Of a stretch of 64,000 bases of DNA, positions 35,298-44,246 are shown piece after piece. Source of the stretch: Synechococcus sp. CBW1002 (GTDB taxonomy: Bacteria; Cyanobacteriota; Cyanobacteriia; PCC-6307; Cyanobiaceae); contig NZ_CP060398.1 of NCBI RefSeq assembly GCF_015840915.1, positions 1,426,001-1,490,000 on the forward strand, read 5' to 3'. Both the position numbers and the translations under genes were made by a program. The notes under the pieces were generated by a model. That model did not search any database, was not told where the DNA came from, and saw only the letters and a list, made by a program, of their open reading frames with translations. Positions within the stretch are counted from its first letter, which is position 1. Every line of letters starts with the position of its first letter.

Positions 35298-36352
35298 TTC
35301 CGTCTGGCGATCGCGGTGCGATCGTCGCGCTTCTACAGGAAGGCATCAGTCGTGGCCTTTCGGCCAAGGCCATTGCTGATCTTTTCGGCCTGGCGACACG
35401 CACGCTGAGGCGATGGGGCTTGATGATTCGGACCCAGGGATTCAGCTGCGATCAACGCAAGGGAGCGTCCAGGCATGTCATGCATCGTTTCAGCGAGGAG
35501 GAGCGCCAACAGGTGTTGTCCACTGTCAACGATCCACGCTTTGCCGATCTCACGCCTGGTCAGATCGTGGCGATCCTTGCCGAGGAGGGAGTCTACGTGG
35601 GATCGGAGTCAACGATTTACCGCATCATGCGCCAGGAAGGCCTGTTAAATCATCGCGGCAGGAGCCGCCCACCGCGGGAGCCAAGAGAGCCACCCGTGCT
35701 GGAGGCAACGGGCATCCATCAAGTGCTGGCCTGGGATATCACCCTGTTGCCGGGGCCTGTGAAGGGTCAATTCTACTACCTTTATATGGTGATGGATGTG
35801 TGGAGCCGGCGCATCCTTGGCGTTGAGGTGCACGATCGTGAATGCGGCGAACTGGCCAAGCACTTCTTTGATCGTGTCTGCCGTGATGAAGGGATCAGCT
35901 CGGGGTCGACCACGATCCTGCACGCCGATAACGGAGCACCCATGCGCTCCTACACCTTGGCCGCCAAGCTGGCCGAGCTCGGCATCTCCCTGTCATTCTC
36001 GCGGCCGCGGGTGAGCAATGACAACGCCTACGTTGAGTCATGGTTCCGAACCATGAAATATCACCAGAGCTATCCAGTGCGTCGTTTCCGGGATCTTCTC
36101 TCAGTGCGTGCCTGGGTCGATGGTTTTGTTGACTGGTACAACGCTGAGCATCGTCACAGCGGCATCAAGTATGTGACGCCCAATCAACGTCACTACGGAG
36201 AAGCTGACGCGATCTGCAGAGTCCGTCAGCAGACCTATGAGCAGGCGCGTGCGCAACATCCACGCCGCTGGGCCAGGCCACCTCGCGATTGGGCTCAGCC
36301 AACAGTCGTGCGGGTCAACCATCCCAGACCGCAGGACACTGTCGCTGCTTGA
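35294..36352 (+). CDS. IS3-beta OrfB
   Basis: 352 residues, identical to 12222-13280, with the same TTGA start/stop overlap. Confidence 0.92.
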   Translation: MIPSGDRGAIVALLQEGISRGLSAKAIADLFGLATRTLRRWGLMIRTQGFSCDQRKGASRHVMHRFSEEERQQVLSTVNDPRFADLTPGQIVAILAEEGVYVGSESTIYRIMRQEGLLNHRGRSRPPREPREPPVLEATGIHQVLAWDITLLPGPVKGQFYYLYMVMDVWSRRILGVEVHDRECGELAKHFFDRVCRDEGISSGSTTILHADNGAPMRSYTLAAKLAELGISLSFSRPRVSNDNAYVESWFRTMKYHQSYPVRRFRDLLSVRAWVDGFVDWYNAEHRHSGIKYVTPNQRHYGEADAICRVRQQTYEQARAQHPRRWARPPRDWAQPTVVRVNHPRPQDTVAA

Positions 36353-36573
36353 AGATCAGAAACCCAGGCCCCAGGGGGTTGTGGTTGGACCGCCCGCAAG
36401 AGGCGGGCCGGCCTCAGCCTCCGACCGGGGGCCGGCCGCTCAAGCCTGCGCTCCTGATCAACGCGCGATGACGATCAACATCCGATCTCGAAGCCCATGA
36501 TCCTCCATCCGGAGTAGGCTTTCTGAGGTACTCAGATCAGTACCCTGAGCGGACATCTTTGCTGATGGGCGCC

Positions 36574-36846
36574 GACCGGCGGGATTCCATGGCGCTTGGC
36601 AACGGCTACCCCAGAGGGTTCCGGGGAGGCAGTGCAGCAGCCCCGGCGCGTCGACGCTCCGAACCGCCATGGTGACCACCATTGGCAGGCACCATGACCA
36701 TAGGCTGGGTGATGGACAGCACGGGACTGTTTCAGTCAGGCCGCAGCCAGGCGGGGGCTCCGGCCACGTTGCTGATCCCGCGGGACTGGGCCAGCTTCCG
36801 CAGCTCCATCCTGGTGAGGGTGGCGAGGGCCAGGGCCTGCCCCCGG
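36574..36846. other. no gene recognised
   Basis: GC-rich DNA between IS3-beta copy 2 and the left end of IS3-gamma. A short plus-strand frame (GAPATLLIPRDWASFRSSIL near 36750-36810) could be a gene fragment, but nothing supports a function. Confidence 0.3.
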
Positions 36847-36904
36847 TTTCAGGAAAGATGTCACCCCTCTCATCCGTACATCCGGGGGCTTGAGGACATG
36901 ACCA

Positions 36905-37411
36905 ATGCGTCGTTACAGCGAGGCCGTCAAGGCTGATGTGAGAAGGCGGATGAGCCCGCCGCACAGGCAGAGCGTGGCCCGGATTTCAGAAGAGCTGGGC
37001 ATCCACGTGATCACCCTCTACAAATGGAGGAAGACGTGGCGGTTGCAGGGAGAGGTGGTGCCGGCATCTCAGAAGGAACCAGATGGCTGGAGTGCTGCCG
37101 ACAAGTTCACGGTGGTGCTGGAGACGGCCGGGTTGAACGCCACTGAGCTCAGTGCCTATTGCCGCGAGCGGGGGCTCTTTCCTGAGCAGGTGAGCCGCTG
37201 GCGTCAGACCGCTCAGGATGCCAACGCCAAGCCGGTGCTGACGATGGCCGAGCAAAAGGAGCTCGAAAGGCTCCGTGCCCAGGACCAGCGAGAGATCAAA
37301 GCACTCAAGAAGGAGCTGCAGCGCAAGGAGAAGGCCCTGGCGGAGGCGGCGGCCTTGCTGGTGCTGCGAAAAAAGTGGGATGCCTTCTGCTCGGAGGACG
37401 CGGAAGGTTGA
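36905..37411 (+). CDS. IS3-gamma OrfA
   Basis: 168 residues, MRRYSEAVKADVRRRMSPPH, with an HTH (RISEELGIHVITLYKWRKTW) and a C-terminal coiled coil (QREIKALKKELQRKEKALAE). Related to IS3-beta OrfA over the whole length. Confidence 0.9.
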   Translation: MRRYSEAVKADVRRRMSPPHRQSVARISEELGIHVITLYKWRKTWRLQGEVVPASQKEPDGWSAADKFTVVLETAGLNATELSAYCRERGLFPEQVSRWRQTAQDANAKPVLTMAEQKELERLRAQDQREIKALKKELQRKEKALAEAAALLVLRKKWDAFCSEDAEG

Positions 37412-38520
37412 CCAGCGCCGCGCACCGGCGGAAGGTGATCGAGCTGATCGGCGAGGCGCATGCGGCTGGAGCCGGCCTGGTGAGCGCATGCGGTGAGATC
37501 GGCATCTGCCTGCGTACCCTCAAACGATGGCGGAAGGCCTTTCTGGGTGATGGGGACGGCGAGGACCGCCGTAAAGGAAGTCCTCGCCTGGTCGTTCACC
37601 GGCTGACGGAGGAGGAGCGCCAGCGGATCCTGCTGACGTGCAACCAACCGGAGTACGCCTCGCTTCCGCCCGGGCAGATCGTGCCAGCGCTGGCGGATCA
37701 GGGCCTCTATATCGCCTCCGAGAGCAGTTTCTACCGGGTGTTGCACCAGGCAGGGCAGTGTCACCGACGTGGGCGGGCCCGGTTGCCGCAGGAACCGCGC
37801 TCCGTGCCGCGCCTCAGGGCGGATGGCCCAAACCGGGTTTGGAGCTGGGACATCACCTATCTGCCGACCACAGTCCGGGGTGTGTGGCTTTACCTCTACC
37901 TAGTGGTCGACGTCTGGAGCCGCAAGGTGGTGGCCTGGGATATGGCTGAGGTGGAATCGGCTGAGATCGCGGCGGATCTGGTGCAGCGAGCCTGTCTCAA
38001 GGAGCGTTACCGCCGCCCAAGGGGATGTGGCGCCAACCAGTCCACCCCCCTGCCGCTGATCCTCCATGCCGACAACGGCAATGCCATGCGCGCCGCCACA
38101 CTCGAGGCGCGGCTGGAGGAGTTGGGTGTCCTGCGGTCGTTCTCTCGGCCCAGGGTTTCGAATGACAATCCCTTCTCGGAAGCCTTGTTCCGCACGTTCA
38201 AGTACCGGCCCGACTACCCCAGTCGGCCGTTTACCAGCAAAGAAGAGGCGTGTGAGTGGGTGTCGGCGTTTGTCGACTGGTACAACCATCAACACCGCCA
38301 CAGCGGCATCAAATTCGTGACGCCTCACCAGCGTCACAGCGGTGCCGCGAAGGCAATTTGCCAGCAGCGAGCCAATGTCTACGAGAAGGCCCGTCAGGCC
38401 CATCCAAGACGCTGGAGCCGAAGCACCCGCTGCTGGCGTCAACCCGAAGAAGTGTGGATCAACAAGCCACCAGAGGAACCCGATCCGATCCTCGCGCTAC
38501 CCTTAACCGAGGCCGTCTAA
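37408..38520 (+). CDS. IS3-gamma OrfB transposase (DDE)
   Basis: About 370 residues from TTG 37408, overlapping the OrfA stop. HTH region ICLRTLKRWRKAF; DDE core with VWSWDITYLPTTVRGVW, LILHADNGNAMRAATL and NPFSEALFRTFKYRPDYP, then the conserved FVDWYNHQHRHSGIKFVTP. Intact. Confidence 0.92.
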   Translation: MTSAAHRRKVIELIGEAHAAGAGLVSACGEIGICLRTLKRWRKAFLGDGDGEDRRKGSPRLVVHRLTEEERQRILLTCNQPEYASLPPGQIVPALADQGLYIASESSFYRVLHQAGQCHRRGRARLPQEPRSVPRLRADGPNRVWSWDITYLPTTVRGVWLYLYLVVDVWSRKVVAWDMAEVESAEIAADLVQRACLKERYRRPRGCGANQSTPLPLILHADNGNAMRAATLEARLEELGVLRSFSRPRVSNDNPFSEALFRTFKYRPDYPSRPFTSKEEACEWVSAFVDWYNHQHRHSGIKFVTPHQRHSGAAKAICQQRANVYEKARQAHPRRWSRSTRCWRQPEEVWINKPPEEPDPILALPLTEAV

Positions 38521-38569
38521 ATGGCAGCCAAGGAGTGACACCTTCCCTGAAAGTTACCGCCTGGGGCCC

Positions 38570-38675
38570 TAGTGTGCCGTCCCGCAAATAACAACTAGAA
38601 TCCGGGGTGTCGCTAGAGGTGCTCCGTGGCACTAGGCCTCCCGATGAATCTACTGGTCCTCAGTGAGTGCCAACC
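38570..38675 (+). repeat. IS630-family left end, remnant
   Basis: TA then GTGTGCCGTCCCGCAAATA and the start of a transposase gene (ALGLPMNLLVLSE) match the orfed end of the IS630 at 4860-6006 (inverse of 5905-6006) with about one change in six. It is cut after about 14 codons. Confidence 0.8.
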
Positions 38676-38722
38676 AGAATTACATAGGATGCATGCATGG
38701 GTGCATGATCTGACAGAACAGA

Positions 38723-39358
38723 ATGAACACCAGGTCGACGGCCGGTATCGACACCAATTCTGAAACATCGCAGACTGATGTGGCTGAATCACTCTGCTCG
38801 ACTTGTGGCTTTTGCTGCAGCGGTGCTTTCTTCTATCGCACTGTAGTAACTGAGGAAGAGGTCTCTTGCCTCACATCTCTATCGGTACCAGCAAAGCCAT
38901 ATCGCCATAGCAAGTTCAGCATTATGCACCCATGCAGTGCACTCTCAGAATGCAAGTGCTCAATTTATAGCCAGAGGCCACAGGATTGTAGAGACTGGAG
39001 CTGCAAGCTTCTGATAGCGACAGAATCCGGAACCATTCCCTTTTCCAGCGCGAAGGCCATCATCGCCAATGGAAAGTCGCAAATCTCATCTCTGACCACT
39101 CGAATCAACTCCTTGTTGCCTCCAGAACGATCAGGCACGACGAACTTTTACCTATTGCTTCACAAGCTTACCGACTACGTTGAAGAGAGCATAATGAGTG
39201 GCAGGCCAGAGGGCGTCGGCCGTAAAGCACTTCAACTCATTGGGGCCACTAGAGATTACCTCGTTCTGATCAACGAGCACTTCAGGTCACCCAGTCTTCT
39301 TGGAAGGATCAACACTCTAATCGACTCAGTAGGCACAGCCAAGCCCGGAAAGTCTTAG
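38723..39358 (+). CDS. YkgJ-type cysteine-cluster protein
   Basis: 211 residues. CSTCGFCCSGAFF (the CxxCxxCC signature) is followed by HPCSALSECKCSIYSQRPQD and CRDWSC, the arrangement of the YkgJ/UPF0153 family thought to bind zinc or an iron-sulfur cluster. The C-terminal half is helical and unrecognised. No signal peptide. ATG 38723 is the first start after the IS630 relic; an ATG-poor, AT-rich leader precedes it. Cargo of the composite transposon. Function unknown; a metal-dependent modification or oxidase partner is possible. Confidence 0.75.
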   Translation: MNTRSTAGIDTNSETSQTDVAESLCSTCGFCCSGAFFYRTVVTEEEVSCLTSLSVPAKPYRHSKFSIMHPCSALSECKCSIYSQRPQDCRDWSCKLLIATESGTIPFSSAKAIIANGKSQISSLTTRINSLLPPERSGTTNFYLLLHKLTDYVEESIMSGRPEGVGRKALQLIGATRDYLVLINEHFRSPSLLGRINTLIDSVGTAKPGKS

Positions 39359-39777
39359 TTCTGAGGTATTGATCTTCGGATGAACTCAGTTCAACCTGCT
39401 CGGGATCTATGGTTCGGGTACTCGTTCAGGGGGGGGGTGACTGATACGGCGACGACATCTTCGCTTCGGCGAATGCAACCCCCAAGCGGCAATCAGTCAC
39501 GATGCCTAAATCCAGGCCACGGTGCACGGCGACGATTAGGTAGGCGGGGGGTCCGCGCAACTCCATCGGCGGGTCTCAAGGCGCGACAACAGGGCTCCGA
39601 TCGCCAGCCGGAGCCCCTCGGTGCCCGCCCAACTGTCGTTGCGGATCAAGGCGCGGTACATGGACAAGCGAGCCCAGGGGCTCAGACAGCAGATCGCTGC
39701 TGATGCCGTTGGCATCTCGGTTCGCAGCGCTCAGCGCATCGATCGAGGTGAGTTGCAACCCCTGAGGTGGGTGCCTT

Positions 39778-40686
39778 TTATTGGACAGTTCCGGCCCCTG
39801 ACATCGTTAACCCAGGACGGGTGGAACATGGTTCGGCCTCAGTGTAGACCGCGTGGGGAGTTTTGCCTCCAAGGGAACTGTGAGGTCTTACATGGCAATA
39901 CCGCCACAGGAAGCGGGCCAGGCTGATTTCAGCGTCCCAGCCATCGCTGTATGCCCGTAGGTAGACCTCCTCGTACTTGACAGTCCTCCACAGCCGTTCA
40001 ACAAGGATGTTGTCGTAGCACCGCTTTCTGCCGGACCAGCTGATCTGGATCCGCTCCCCTTTGAGTCTGGCCACAAAGTCAGCGGACGTGAACTGACAGC
40101 CTTGATCGGAGTGGAAGATCTCTGGCCTACGGCCGCCTCCCAAGGCCATCTCCAGGGCCTCCAGACAGAACTTCGTGTCAAGGCTGTTGGAGAGCCTCCA
40201 GCTGAGCACATGCCTGGAATGGAGATCCATGATCGCCACCAGATAGAGGAACCCTTTCTGCAGAGGGATGTAGGTGATGTCGGTCGCCCAGACCTGATCC
40301 ACCGACGTGACCTGCGTGAGGTCCACCAGGCAGGGGAACCGCACGGACGGATCACCTGGAACCGTCGTCCGGGGCTTCTGGTAGATCGCCCGTAATCCCA
40401 TGCGCCGCATGAGGTTTCGCACTCGATCTCGGCTGATCGGGATACCATCTTGGGCCAGATAGTCCACCATCCGGCGGCTGCCGCTGCAGGGATCCTCCAG
40501 GTAGAGAGCATCGATCCTGGCCATGATCCGCAGCGTCGATACACGGACCGGTGTCGGCCGGTAGTACAGCGTGGATCGAGGCAGCCCCAGCAGCGCACAC
40601 TGCCTGCTGATGCTGAGCTCGGGGTGGTCGTGATCGACCAGCTTGCGCAGTTCACGGGCATCAGAGCAGTTGAGACTTTTTTTTGA
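39778..40686 (-). CDS. IS3-alpha OrfB
   Basis: Intact, CHVRPH form. Confidence 0.9.
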   Translation of the reverse strand, partial: SKKSLNCSDARELRKLVDHDHPELSISRQCALLGLPRSTLYYRPTPVRVSTLRIMARIDALYLEDPCSGSRRMVDYLAQDGIPISRDRVRNLMRRMGLRAIYQKPRTTVPGDPSVRFPCLVDLTQVTSVDQVWATDITYIPLQKGFLYLVAIMDLHSRHVLSWRLSNSLDTKFCLEALEMALGGGRRPEIFHSDQGCQFTSADFVARLKGERIQISWSGRKRCYDNILVERLWRTVKYEEVYLRAYSDGWDAEISLARFLWRYCHVRPHSSLGGKTPHAVYTEAEPCSTRPGLTMSGAGTVQ

Positions 40687-40948
40687 GCCACTCCAGCTCC
40701 ATCTGCAGCCGTCCGATCTGCTGGAACAGCTCCGCCTCCTTGGCCTGCCCCTCCTCCTTGTCCTTGGTCTTCTTGCCTCGGGTGAAGAGCTCGCTGGCAC
40801 CGTCCAGGAGCTGCCGCTTCCACTGGCTCACCTGGATCGGGTGGATGGCGTGGTCGGCGGCGATCTCCTGGATCGTCTTGCGGCCACTGATCGCCTCCAT
40901 GGCGACCCTGGCCTTGAACTCGGGGCTGTGGGTGCGGCGCTTGCTCAT
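40661..40948 (-). CDS. IS3-alpha OrfA
   Basis: 95 residues, SKRRTHS form, intact. Confidence 0.92.
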   Translation of the reverse strand: MSKRRTHSPEFKARVAMEAISGRKTIQEIAADHAIHPIQVSQWKRQLLDGASELFTRGKKTKDKEEGQAKEAELFQQIGRLQMELEWLKKKSQLL

Positions 40949-41267
40949 CGGTGGGAGCCCCTTTCAGGGGCGGTACCCCGCCTCAGAGGTTAACGATGGG
41001 GCCTGTCCAGAAAAGCCAGACCACCTCACCCAAGGCCACCACCAGCAGCCGGGTCGGACCTGGCGCACCCGTGCCGATCCCCTCGCGGACGTCTGGGACA
41101 GCGTCTTGGTGCCGATGTTGGAGCAGGCGCCCCAACTTGAGCCCCAGACCCTGCTGCTCCATCTGGAGCGGATTCACCCTGGCCAGGAGTGGCACCAGCG
41201 CAAGCGCACCCTGTAGCGGCGGGTGGAGCAGTGGCGGGCGCTACAGGGCCACACCAAGGAGGTGATG

Positions 41268-41462
41268 TTAACGAAGAACAGCGCCCGTGCTGCTCACCAC
41301 TAGCTTGGAATCAGCAACGATGTTGATCGGCTCTGTAGGGGGAATGACTGTCAGTCTGAATCCGTTGATGGAATTGGGGAAGGTGAACCAGATTGACCGG
41401 CCTTCTTCCGCCGCCGATGAAGCCTTCAACGATGGATTGCCGATCAGAATGGCTGCATTCAC
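41268..41462 (-). CDS. short unknown frame, possibly a gene fragment
   Basis: 64 residues from GTG (MNAAILIGNPSLKASSAAEE, SIWFTFPNSINGFRLTVIPP). Composition looks protein-like, but there is no recognisable domain, and it overlaps the end of the istA relic, so it may be the tail of a gene cut by that element. Confidence 0.3.
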   Translation of the reverse strand: MNAAILIGNPSLKASSAAEEGRSIWFTFPNSINGFRLTVIPPTEPINIVADSKLVVSSTGAVLR

Positions 41463-41532
41463 CAGTTATGACAGCCGTGTGTTGCGTCGGCGCAGGCTCG
41501 AGGCTCAGCCTCACTGACACTCCACCGTCCGA

Positions 41533-42036
41533 TCAATGCAGCTGCTCGCTGAGCCGCTGCAGACGCCCGCCGGTCTGGCTCGCTTCCTCCAGGAGCTCCT
41601 CCCAGTCGTCTGGCGGATGGCCACGGTCCACCATCGACTGGAACACCCGGTAGGCATCCGTCTTGCTGCCGTAGGCCCGCTTGGTATCTGTGTCGTTCAC
41701 CCAGCCCAGCACGATCACCTTCGAGCGATTGTGAAAGCGAAAGAACAGACGGAACTGCTGAAAGAACTTGGCCCGGCGCCAGTGCCGATGCCCAGCGCCC
41801 AGGGTTGATCCCTGCTGGTACTCCTTGCGGCTGGGGTCCTGAGGAATGTCCTGGAGCATCAACCGTGCGATGGCAGCCAGGCGCTTGCTGGTGTTCTTAC
41901 TGCGATATCCGAGGGGGTCCTTGCGTCGCATCATCTCGACCTCCGCGATCAGCGCCTCCAGCTGATCCAGGAACACCGGGTGTGCAACCACCAGCCACCC
42001 ATGGGCCACCAGGGACGCTGCATCGGCCTTGCCCAC
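41533..42036 (-). CDS. yhaV: YhaV-type toxin (type II toxin-antitoxin, endoribonuclease)
   Basis: 167 residues, starting at GTG 42036 two bases after the antitoxin stop. HGWLVVAHPVFLDQLEALI, SKRLAAIARLMLQDIPQDP, TLGAGHRHWRRAKFFQQFRL, FFRFHNRSKVIVLGWVND and TKRAYGSKTDAYRVF are the conserved blocks of YhaV, a RelE-like mRNA-cleaving toxin acting in the cytoplasm. Length is normal. It is the second gene of the prlF-yhaV operon and lies inside the composite transposon, where a toxin-antitoxin pair could favour retention of the element. Confidence 0.93.
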   Translation of the reverse strand: MGKADAASLVAHGWLVVAHPVFLDQLEALIAEVEMMRRKDPLGYRSKNTSKRLAAIARLMLQDIPQDPSRKEYQQGSTLGAGHRHWRRAKFFQQFRLFFRFHNRSKVIVLGWVNDTDTKRAYGSKTDAYRVFQSMVDRGHPPDDWEELLEEASQTGGRLQRLSEQLH

Positions 42037-42038
42037 GA

Positions 42039-42461
42039 TCAGATGGTGTCGCCGCAGCCGATGTTTCCGAAGTCGGTATCGCAGCCGCCGGTCTCGTCGT
42101 CGTCCGGCAGCGGTGCATCGAGATCCAGCTCGATGCCTCCAACCAGATCCTGCAGGCGGGCGACCAGATCAGTAGCGATGGGCTTGAGGCGCTCGGGATG
42201 GCTGGCGATGTCCTGCTCCAACAGCGCCAGGAAGGGAGCGAGGGCCGGATCGTCGTCGGGCTCTGGGCTGACCCGCTCCAGGACAACCTCGCCGTTGGAG
42301 CGGAAGGTGTAGCGGATGCGGTCGCGTTTGCGCAGCCCCAGGGCCCGCCGCACCGGCTGCGGAACGGTGGTCTGGTAACGATCGGTGAGCGTCGATTCCA
42401 CCTCCTGCTGGGGAGCGTCCACGGCGGAAGCGGCCGCTGCAGACGAGGAAAGAGGAGCCAT
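42039..42461 (-). CDS. prlF: PrlF-type antitoxin (AbrB-like)
   Basis: About 140 residues from ATG 42461 (MAPLSSSAAAASAVDAPQQE). STLTDRYQTTVPQPVRRALG and KRDRIRYTFRSNGEVVLERV form the SpoVT/AbrB swapped-hairpin DNA-binding domain. The acidic C-terminal half (IELDLDAPLPDDDETGG) should wrap the toxin. A longer frame to 42539 is open, but a 26-bp palindrome at 42486-42511 sits in it, so the inner ATG is preferred. The antitoxin, alone or with YhaV, is expected to repress the operon. Confidence 0.9.
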   Translation of the reverse strand: MAPLSSSAAAASAVDAPQQEVESTLTDRYQTTVPQPVRRALGLRKRDRIRYTFRSNGEVVLERVSPEPDDDPALAPFLALLEQDIASHPERLKPIATDLVARLQDLVGGIELDLDAPLPDDDETGGCDTDFGNIGCGDTI

Positions 42462-42485
42462 CGGGCCACCCAGCGGAACCAATAC

Positions 42486-42511
42486 AAAGGTAATGCAGTT
42501 GCATTGCCTTT
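42486..42511. promoter_or_regulatory. probable PrlF operator palindrome
   Basis: AAAGG-T-AATGCA then TGCATT-G-CCTTT form a nearly perfect 26-bp inverted repeat 24 bp upstream of the prlF start and about 140 bp upstream of the divergent deacetylase gene. Autoregulated toxin-antitoxin operons usually have such a site. Confidence 0.6.
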
Positions 42512-42650
42512 GCGAGTGGAGTGTGGCTCCAGCTCCCACCCGCCAGCGGCTTGAGCAGGCAGGGATCTCCTGCTGCCAAACGCCGTTGATCTGGCGGACT
42601 GCTGGTGTGGCCGCACAGACTCAAGATTGGGGCCATCGAAGAGATGCCCG

Positions 42651-43382
42651 ATGGATGGGATCCCCCTGCTGTTGTTGGCCCTGGGCCTGATACTGCTGAG
42701 TGATCTGGTGGCGTTCGGGCTGCTGCTGCCTTCACTGCTGATCCGTACGGTTCTGGCCCGGCGCCATCCGGATGTGGTGTTCTGCGGAGCGGCGGATCGC
42801 AGGCGGCTGGCCCTCACCATCGACGATGGGCCGAGCGGGCCAGGTTCCGGGGCCTTGCTGGATCTGCTTCGGGAGCTGGATGTGCCGGCCACGTTCTTCC
42901 TGGTCGGCTCCCATCTGGAGCGCGATCCGCACTTTCCGCGCCGGGCCCTGCAGGAGGGCCACGACCTCGGCAACCACCTCTGGCGGGATGAGCGGACCGC
43001 CACCCTGGAGGAGCCGGGCTTTCTGCAGCAACTGCGCGACACCCAGCGGGCAATCGAGCGGGCCGCTCTGCCGGAACGGCTCACCTGGCGCTGGTGCCGA
43101 CCCGGACAGGGATGGTTTCACCGGCCGATGGTGGAGTGGCTGCGCGGCCGCCGCTACCGCCTGGTGCTGGCCTCGATCTTCCCCTGGGATACCCTGCGGC
43201 CACCGCTGGGTTTCATGCGCTGGTTCGTGCGGATCAACGCCCATCCCGGCGGAATCCTGGTGCTGCACGACACGCCGGCCCTGAGTGGGCGAACCCTCCG
43301 AGCCCTGCGCCGGATCATTCCCGACCTGCAACGGCTCGGGTATACGTTCGTGCCGCTGGCGGAGCTGCTCGACGCGGAGTAA
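42651..43382 (+). CDS. polysaccharide deacetylase (NodB homology, CE4), membrane-anchored
   Basis: About 243 residues from ATG 42651. One N-terminal membrane segment (LLLLALGLILLSDLVAFGLL) is followed by the NodB domain: RRLALTIDDGPSGPGSGALL (motif 1, the second Asp binding metal), VPATFFLVGSHLERD, GHDLGNHLWRDE (motif 2, one His of the usual pair visible) and RWCRPGQGWFHRPMVEWL (motif 3). ILVLHDTPALS fits the final motif. It should remove acetyl groups from a polysaccharide at the outer face of the membrane. Transcribed away from prlF-yhaV. Cargo of the composite transposon. Confidence 0.88.
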   Translation: MDGIPLLLLALGLILLSDLVAFGLLLPSLLIRTVLARRHPDVVFCGAADRRRLALTIDDGPSGPGSGALLDLLRELDVPATFFLVGSHLERDPHFPRRALQEGHDLGNHLWRDERTATLEEPGFLQQLRDTQRAIERAALPERLTWRWCRPGQGWFHRPMVEWLRGRRYRLVLASIFPWDTLRPPLGFMRWFVRINAHPGGILVLHDTPALSGRTLRALRRIIPDLQRLGYTFVPLAELLDAE

Positions 43383-43425
43383 CTGCGCCTAGAAGAAGGA
43401 TCAGCGCAGAGCCTGAATTGCCACC

Positions 43426-43839
43426 TCATTCCAATAGACGTAAGTCTGGCGCCTGCCAGCGCAGCCGAGCAGCTGTGGAATGGAGAAGAGCACGGCTGTA
43501 GTACTGCAAGGGCAAAGACCGTTCGCCATGGCGGGCGATCAGCTCCACAGCCAGGTCCTCGATCGGTTGCGTGCGATCTGTTTTCTGCAGGAAGCCATGA
43601 ATGATCCACACGTAGAACCGCGTGATCGTTTCGTGGTATCCCTGGCTTTCAGTATTTTCTATGCCGGTGGCTGCGTTGTAGATTCTGATTCCATCACGGA
43701 GTTTTTCGAGCGCCTCAACTGGAGACGCATGAAGCACATGCCACAGTCCAATCTTCAGATGGGCGTGGTGGGTCCACTCGCTTCTGGGCAAGGTGCAGGA
43801 GGTGAAGGATTGCACCAGCTCTTGCACGGGCTGCTCCAT
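43426..43839 (-). CDS. conserved hypothetical protein
   Basis: About 137 residues from ATG 43839 (MEQPVQELVQSFTSCTLPRS). EWTHHAHLKIGLWHVLHASP and GYHETITRFYVWIIHGFLQ recall a widespread small helical family with a conserved H-H-x-x-H near the N-terminus and a YHET motif. Its function is not known to me. It runs convergently towards the deacetylase gene with a 43-bp gap. Confidence 0.65.
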   Translation of the reverse strand: MEQPVQELVQSFTSCTLPRSEWTHHAHLKIGLWHVLHASPVEALEKLRDGIRIYNAATGIENTESQGYHETITRFYVWIIHGFLQKTDRTQPIEDLAVELIARHGERSLPLQYYSRALLHSTAARLRWQAPDLRLLE

Positions 43840-44185
43840 CAAGGTGTTCCATCGAGGTGTTCGTCGCTGCGCCAGGGCGGACCTGGACAAACCATGAACT
43901 TCCTTGAACAGAGTCTTGACATTCATGCCTGTGACTTGACGGCAGATGTTCAGCAGGTGGTTGCCCAAGAACTCCCAAATCACGAACGTCTTTAAGTGCG
44001 TACCAGTCCAGCCTTTGAACGCCTTCAGCGGAGGCCTGGACCAGCTCAATACCCTTGACAGTTCCAGCGCTCTTGTACCAGGGGTCTTCGCACAATGACG
44101 CAAAAGCCTGACGTGCTTCTTCCTGGGACTGAAAGGTCCCGACATTCACGATCCCCCAGGAATCGTGGGTATGAATCCTGAACAT
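43715..44185 (-). CDS. small conserved hypothetical protein, 3' end uncertain
   Basis: The first 65 residues from ATG 44185 (MFRIHTHDSWGIVNVGTFQS, AFASLCEDPWYKSAGTVKGI, ending RLDWYALK) look like a small cyanobacterial-type protein that normally ends soon after the LDW motif. Here the frame runs on with low-complexity residues to 43715 and overlaps the next gene in another frame, suggesting that a frameshift or deletion has removed the true stop. Confidence 0.5.
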   Translation of the reverse strand: MFRIHTHDSWGIVNVGTFQSQEEARQAFASLCEDPWYKSAGTVKGIELVQASAEGVQRLDWYALKDVRDLGVLGQPPAEHLPSSHRHECQDSVQGSSWFVQVRPGAATNTSMEHLDGAARARAGAILHLLHLAQKRVDPPRPSEDWTVACASCVSS

Positions 44186-44246
44186 CAGAAGCTCACCGTG
44201 TTGCTCCCATTATCGTGGAACCACCCTCCGAGCTGCGCTACTCCGC

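Larger units (their letters stand above)
34722..36573 (+). mobile_element. IS3-beta copy 2, complete
   Basis: Full ends CCCCCCAGTGTCAGCAAAG and CTTTGCTGATGGGCGCC (one base different from other right ends, which read TAGGCGCC). Confidence 0.9.
36847..38552 (+). mobile_element. IS3-gamma, complete
   Basis: Ends TTTCAGGAAAGATGTCAC and GTGACACCTTCCCTGAAA are inverted repeats. The organisation is like IS3-beta (HTH OrfA, DDE OrfB with TTGA overlap) but the sequence is clearly different. Two further broken copies lie at 48879-52845 and 60770-61102. Confidence 0.88.
39763..41028 (-). mobile_element. IS3-alpha copy 5, complete
   Basis: 1266 bp; duplication CCC at 39760-39762 and 41029-41031. Inserted in the istA relic. 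Confidence 0.95.
39621..41291 (+). pseudogene. istA: IS21-family IstA-like gene, broken
   Basis: N-terminal piece to 39762 (LSLRIKARYMDKRAQGLRQQ, ISVRSAQRIDRGELQP) joins, after removing IS3-alpha and one CCC, to 41032 onward (QGHHQQPGRTWRTRADPLAD, MLEQAPQLEPQTLLLHLERI). A stop TAG interrupts it at about 41214 and the frame then continues RRVEQWRALQGHTKEVMF. These match the start of IS21 IstA proteins. The DDE part and istB are missing, so only the front of the element remains. Confidence 0.8.

Noticed and set aside
39420-39620. G-run and small inverted repeats after the YkgJ-type gene considered as a terminator or an attachment site
   Set aside because: No stable stem followed by T, and no matching repeat elsewhere in the window.
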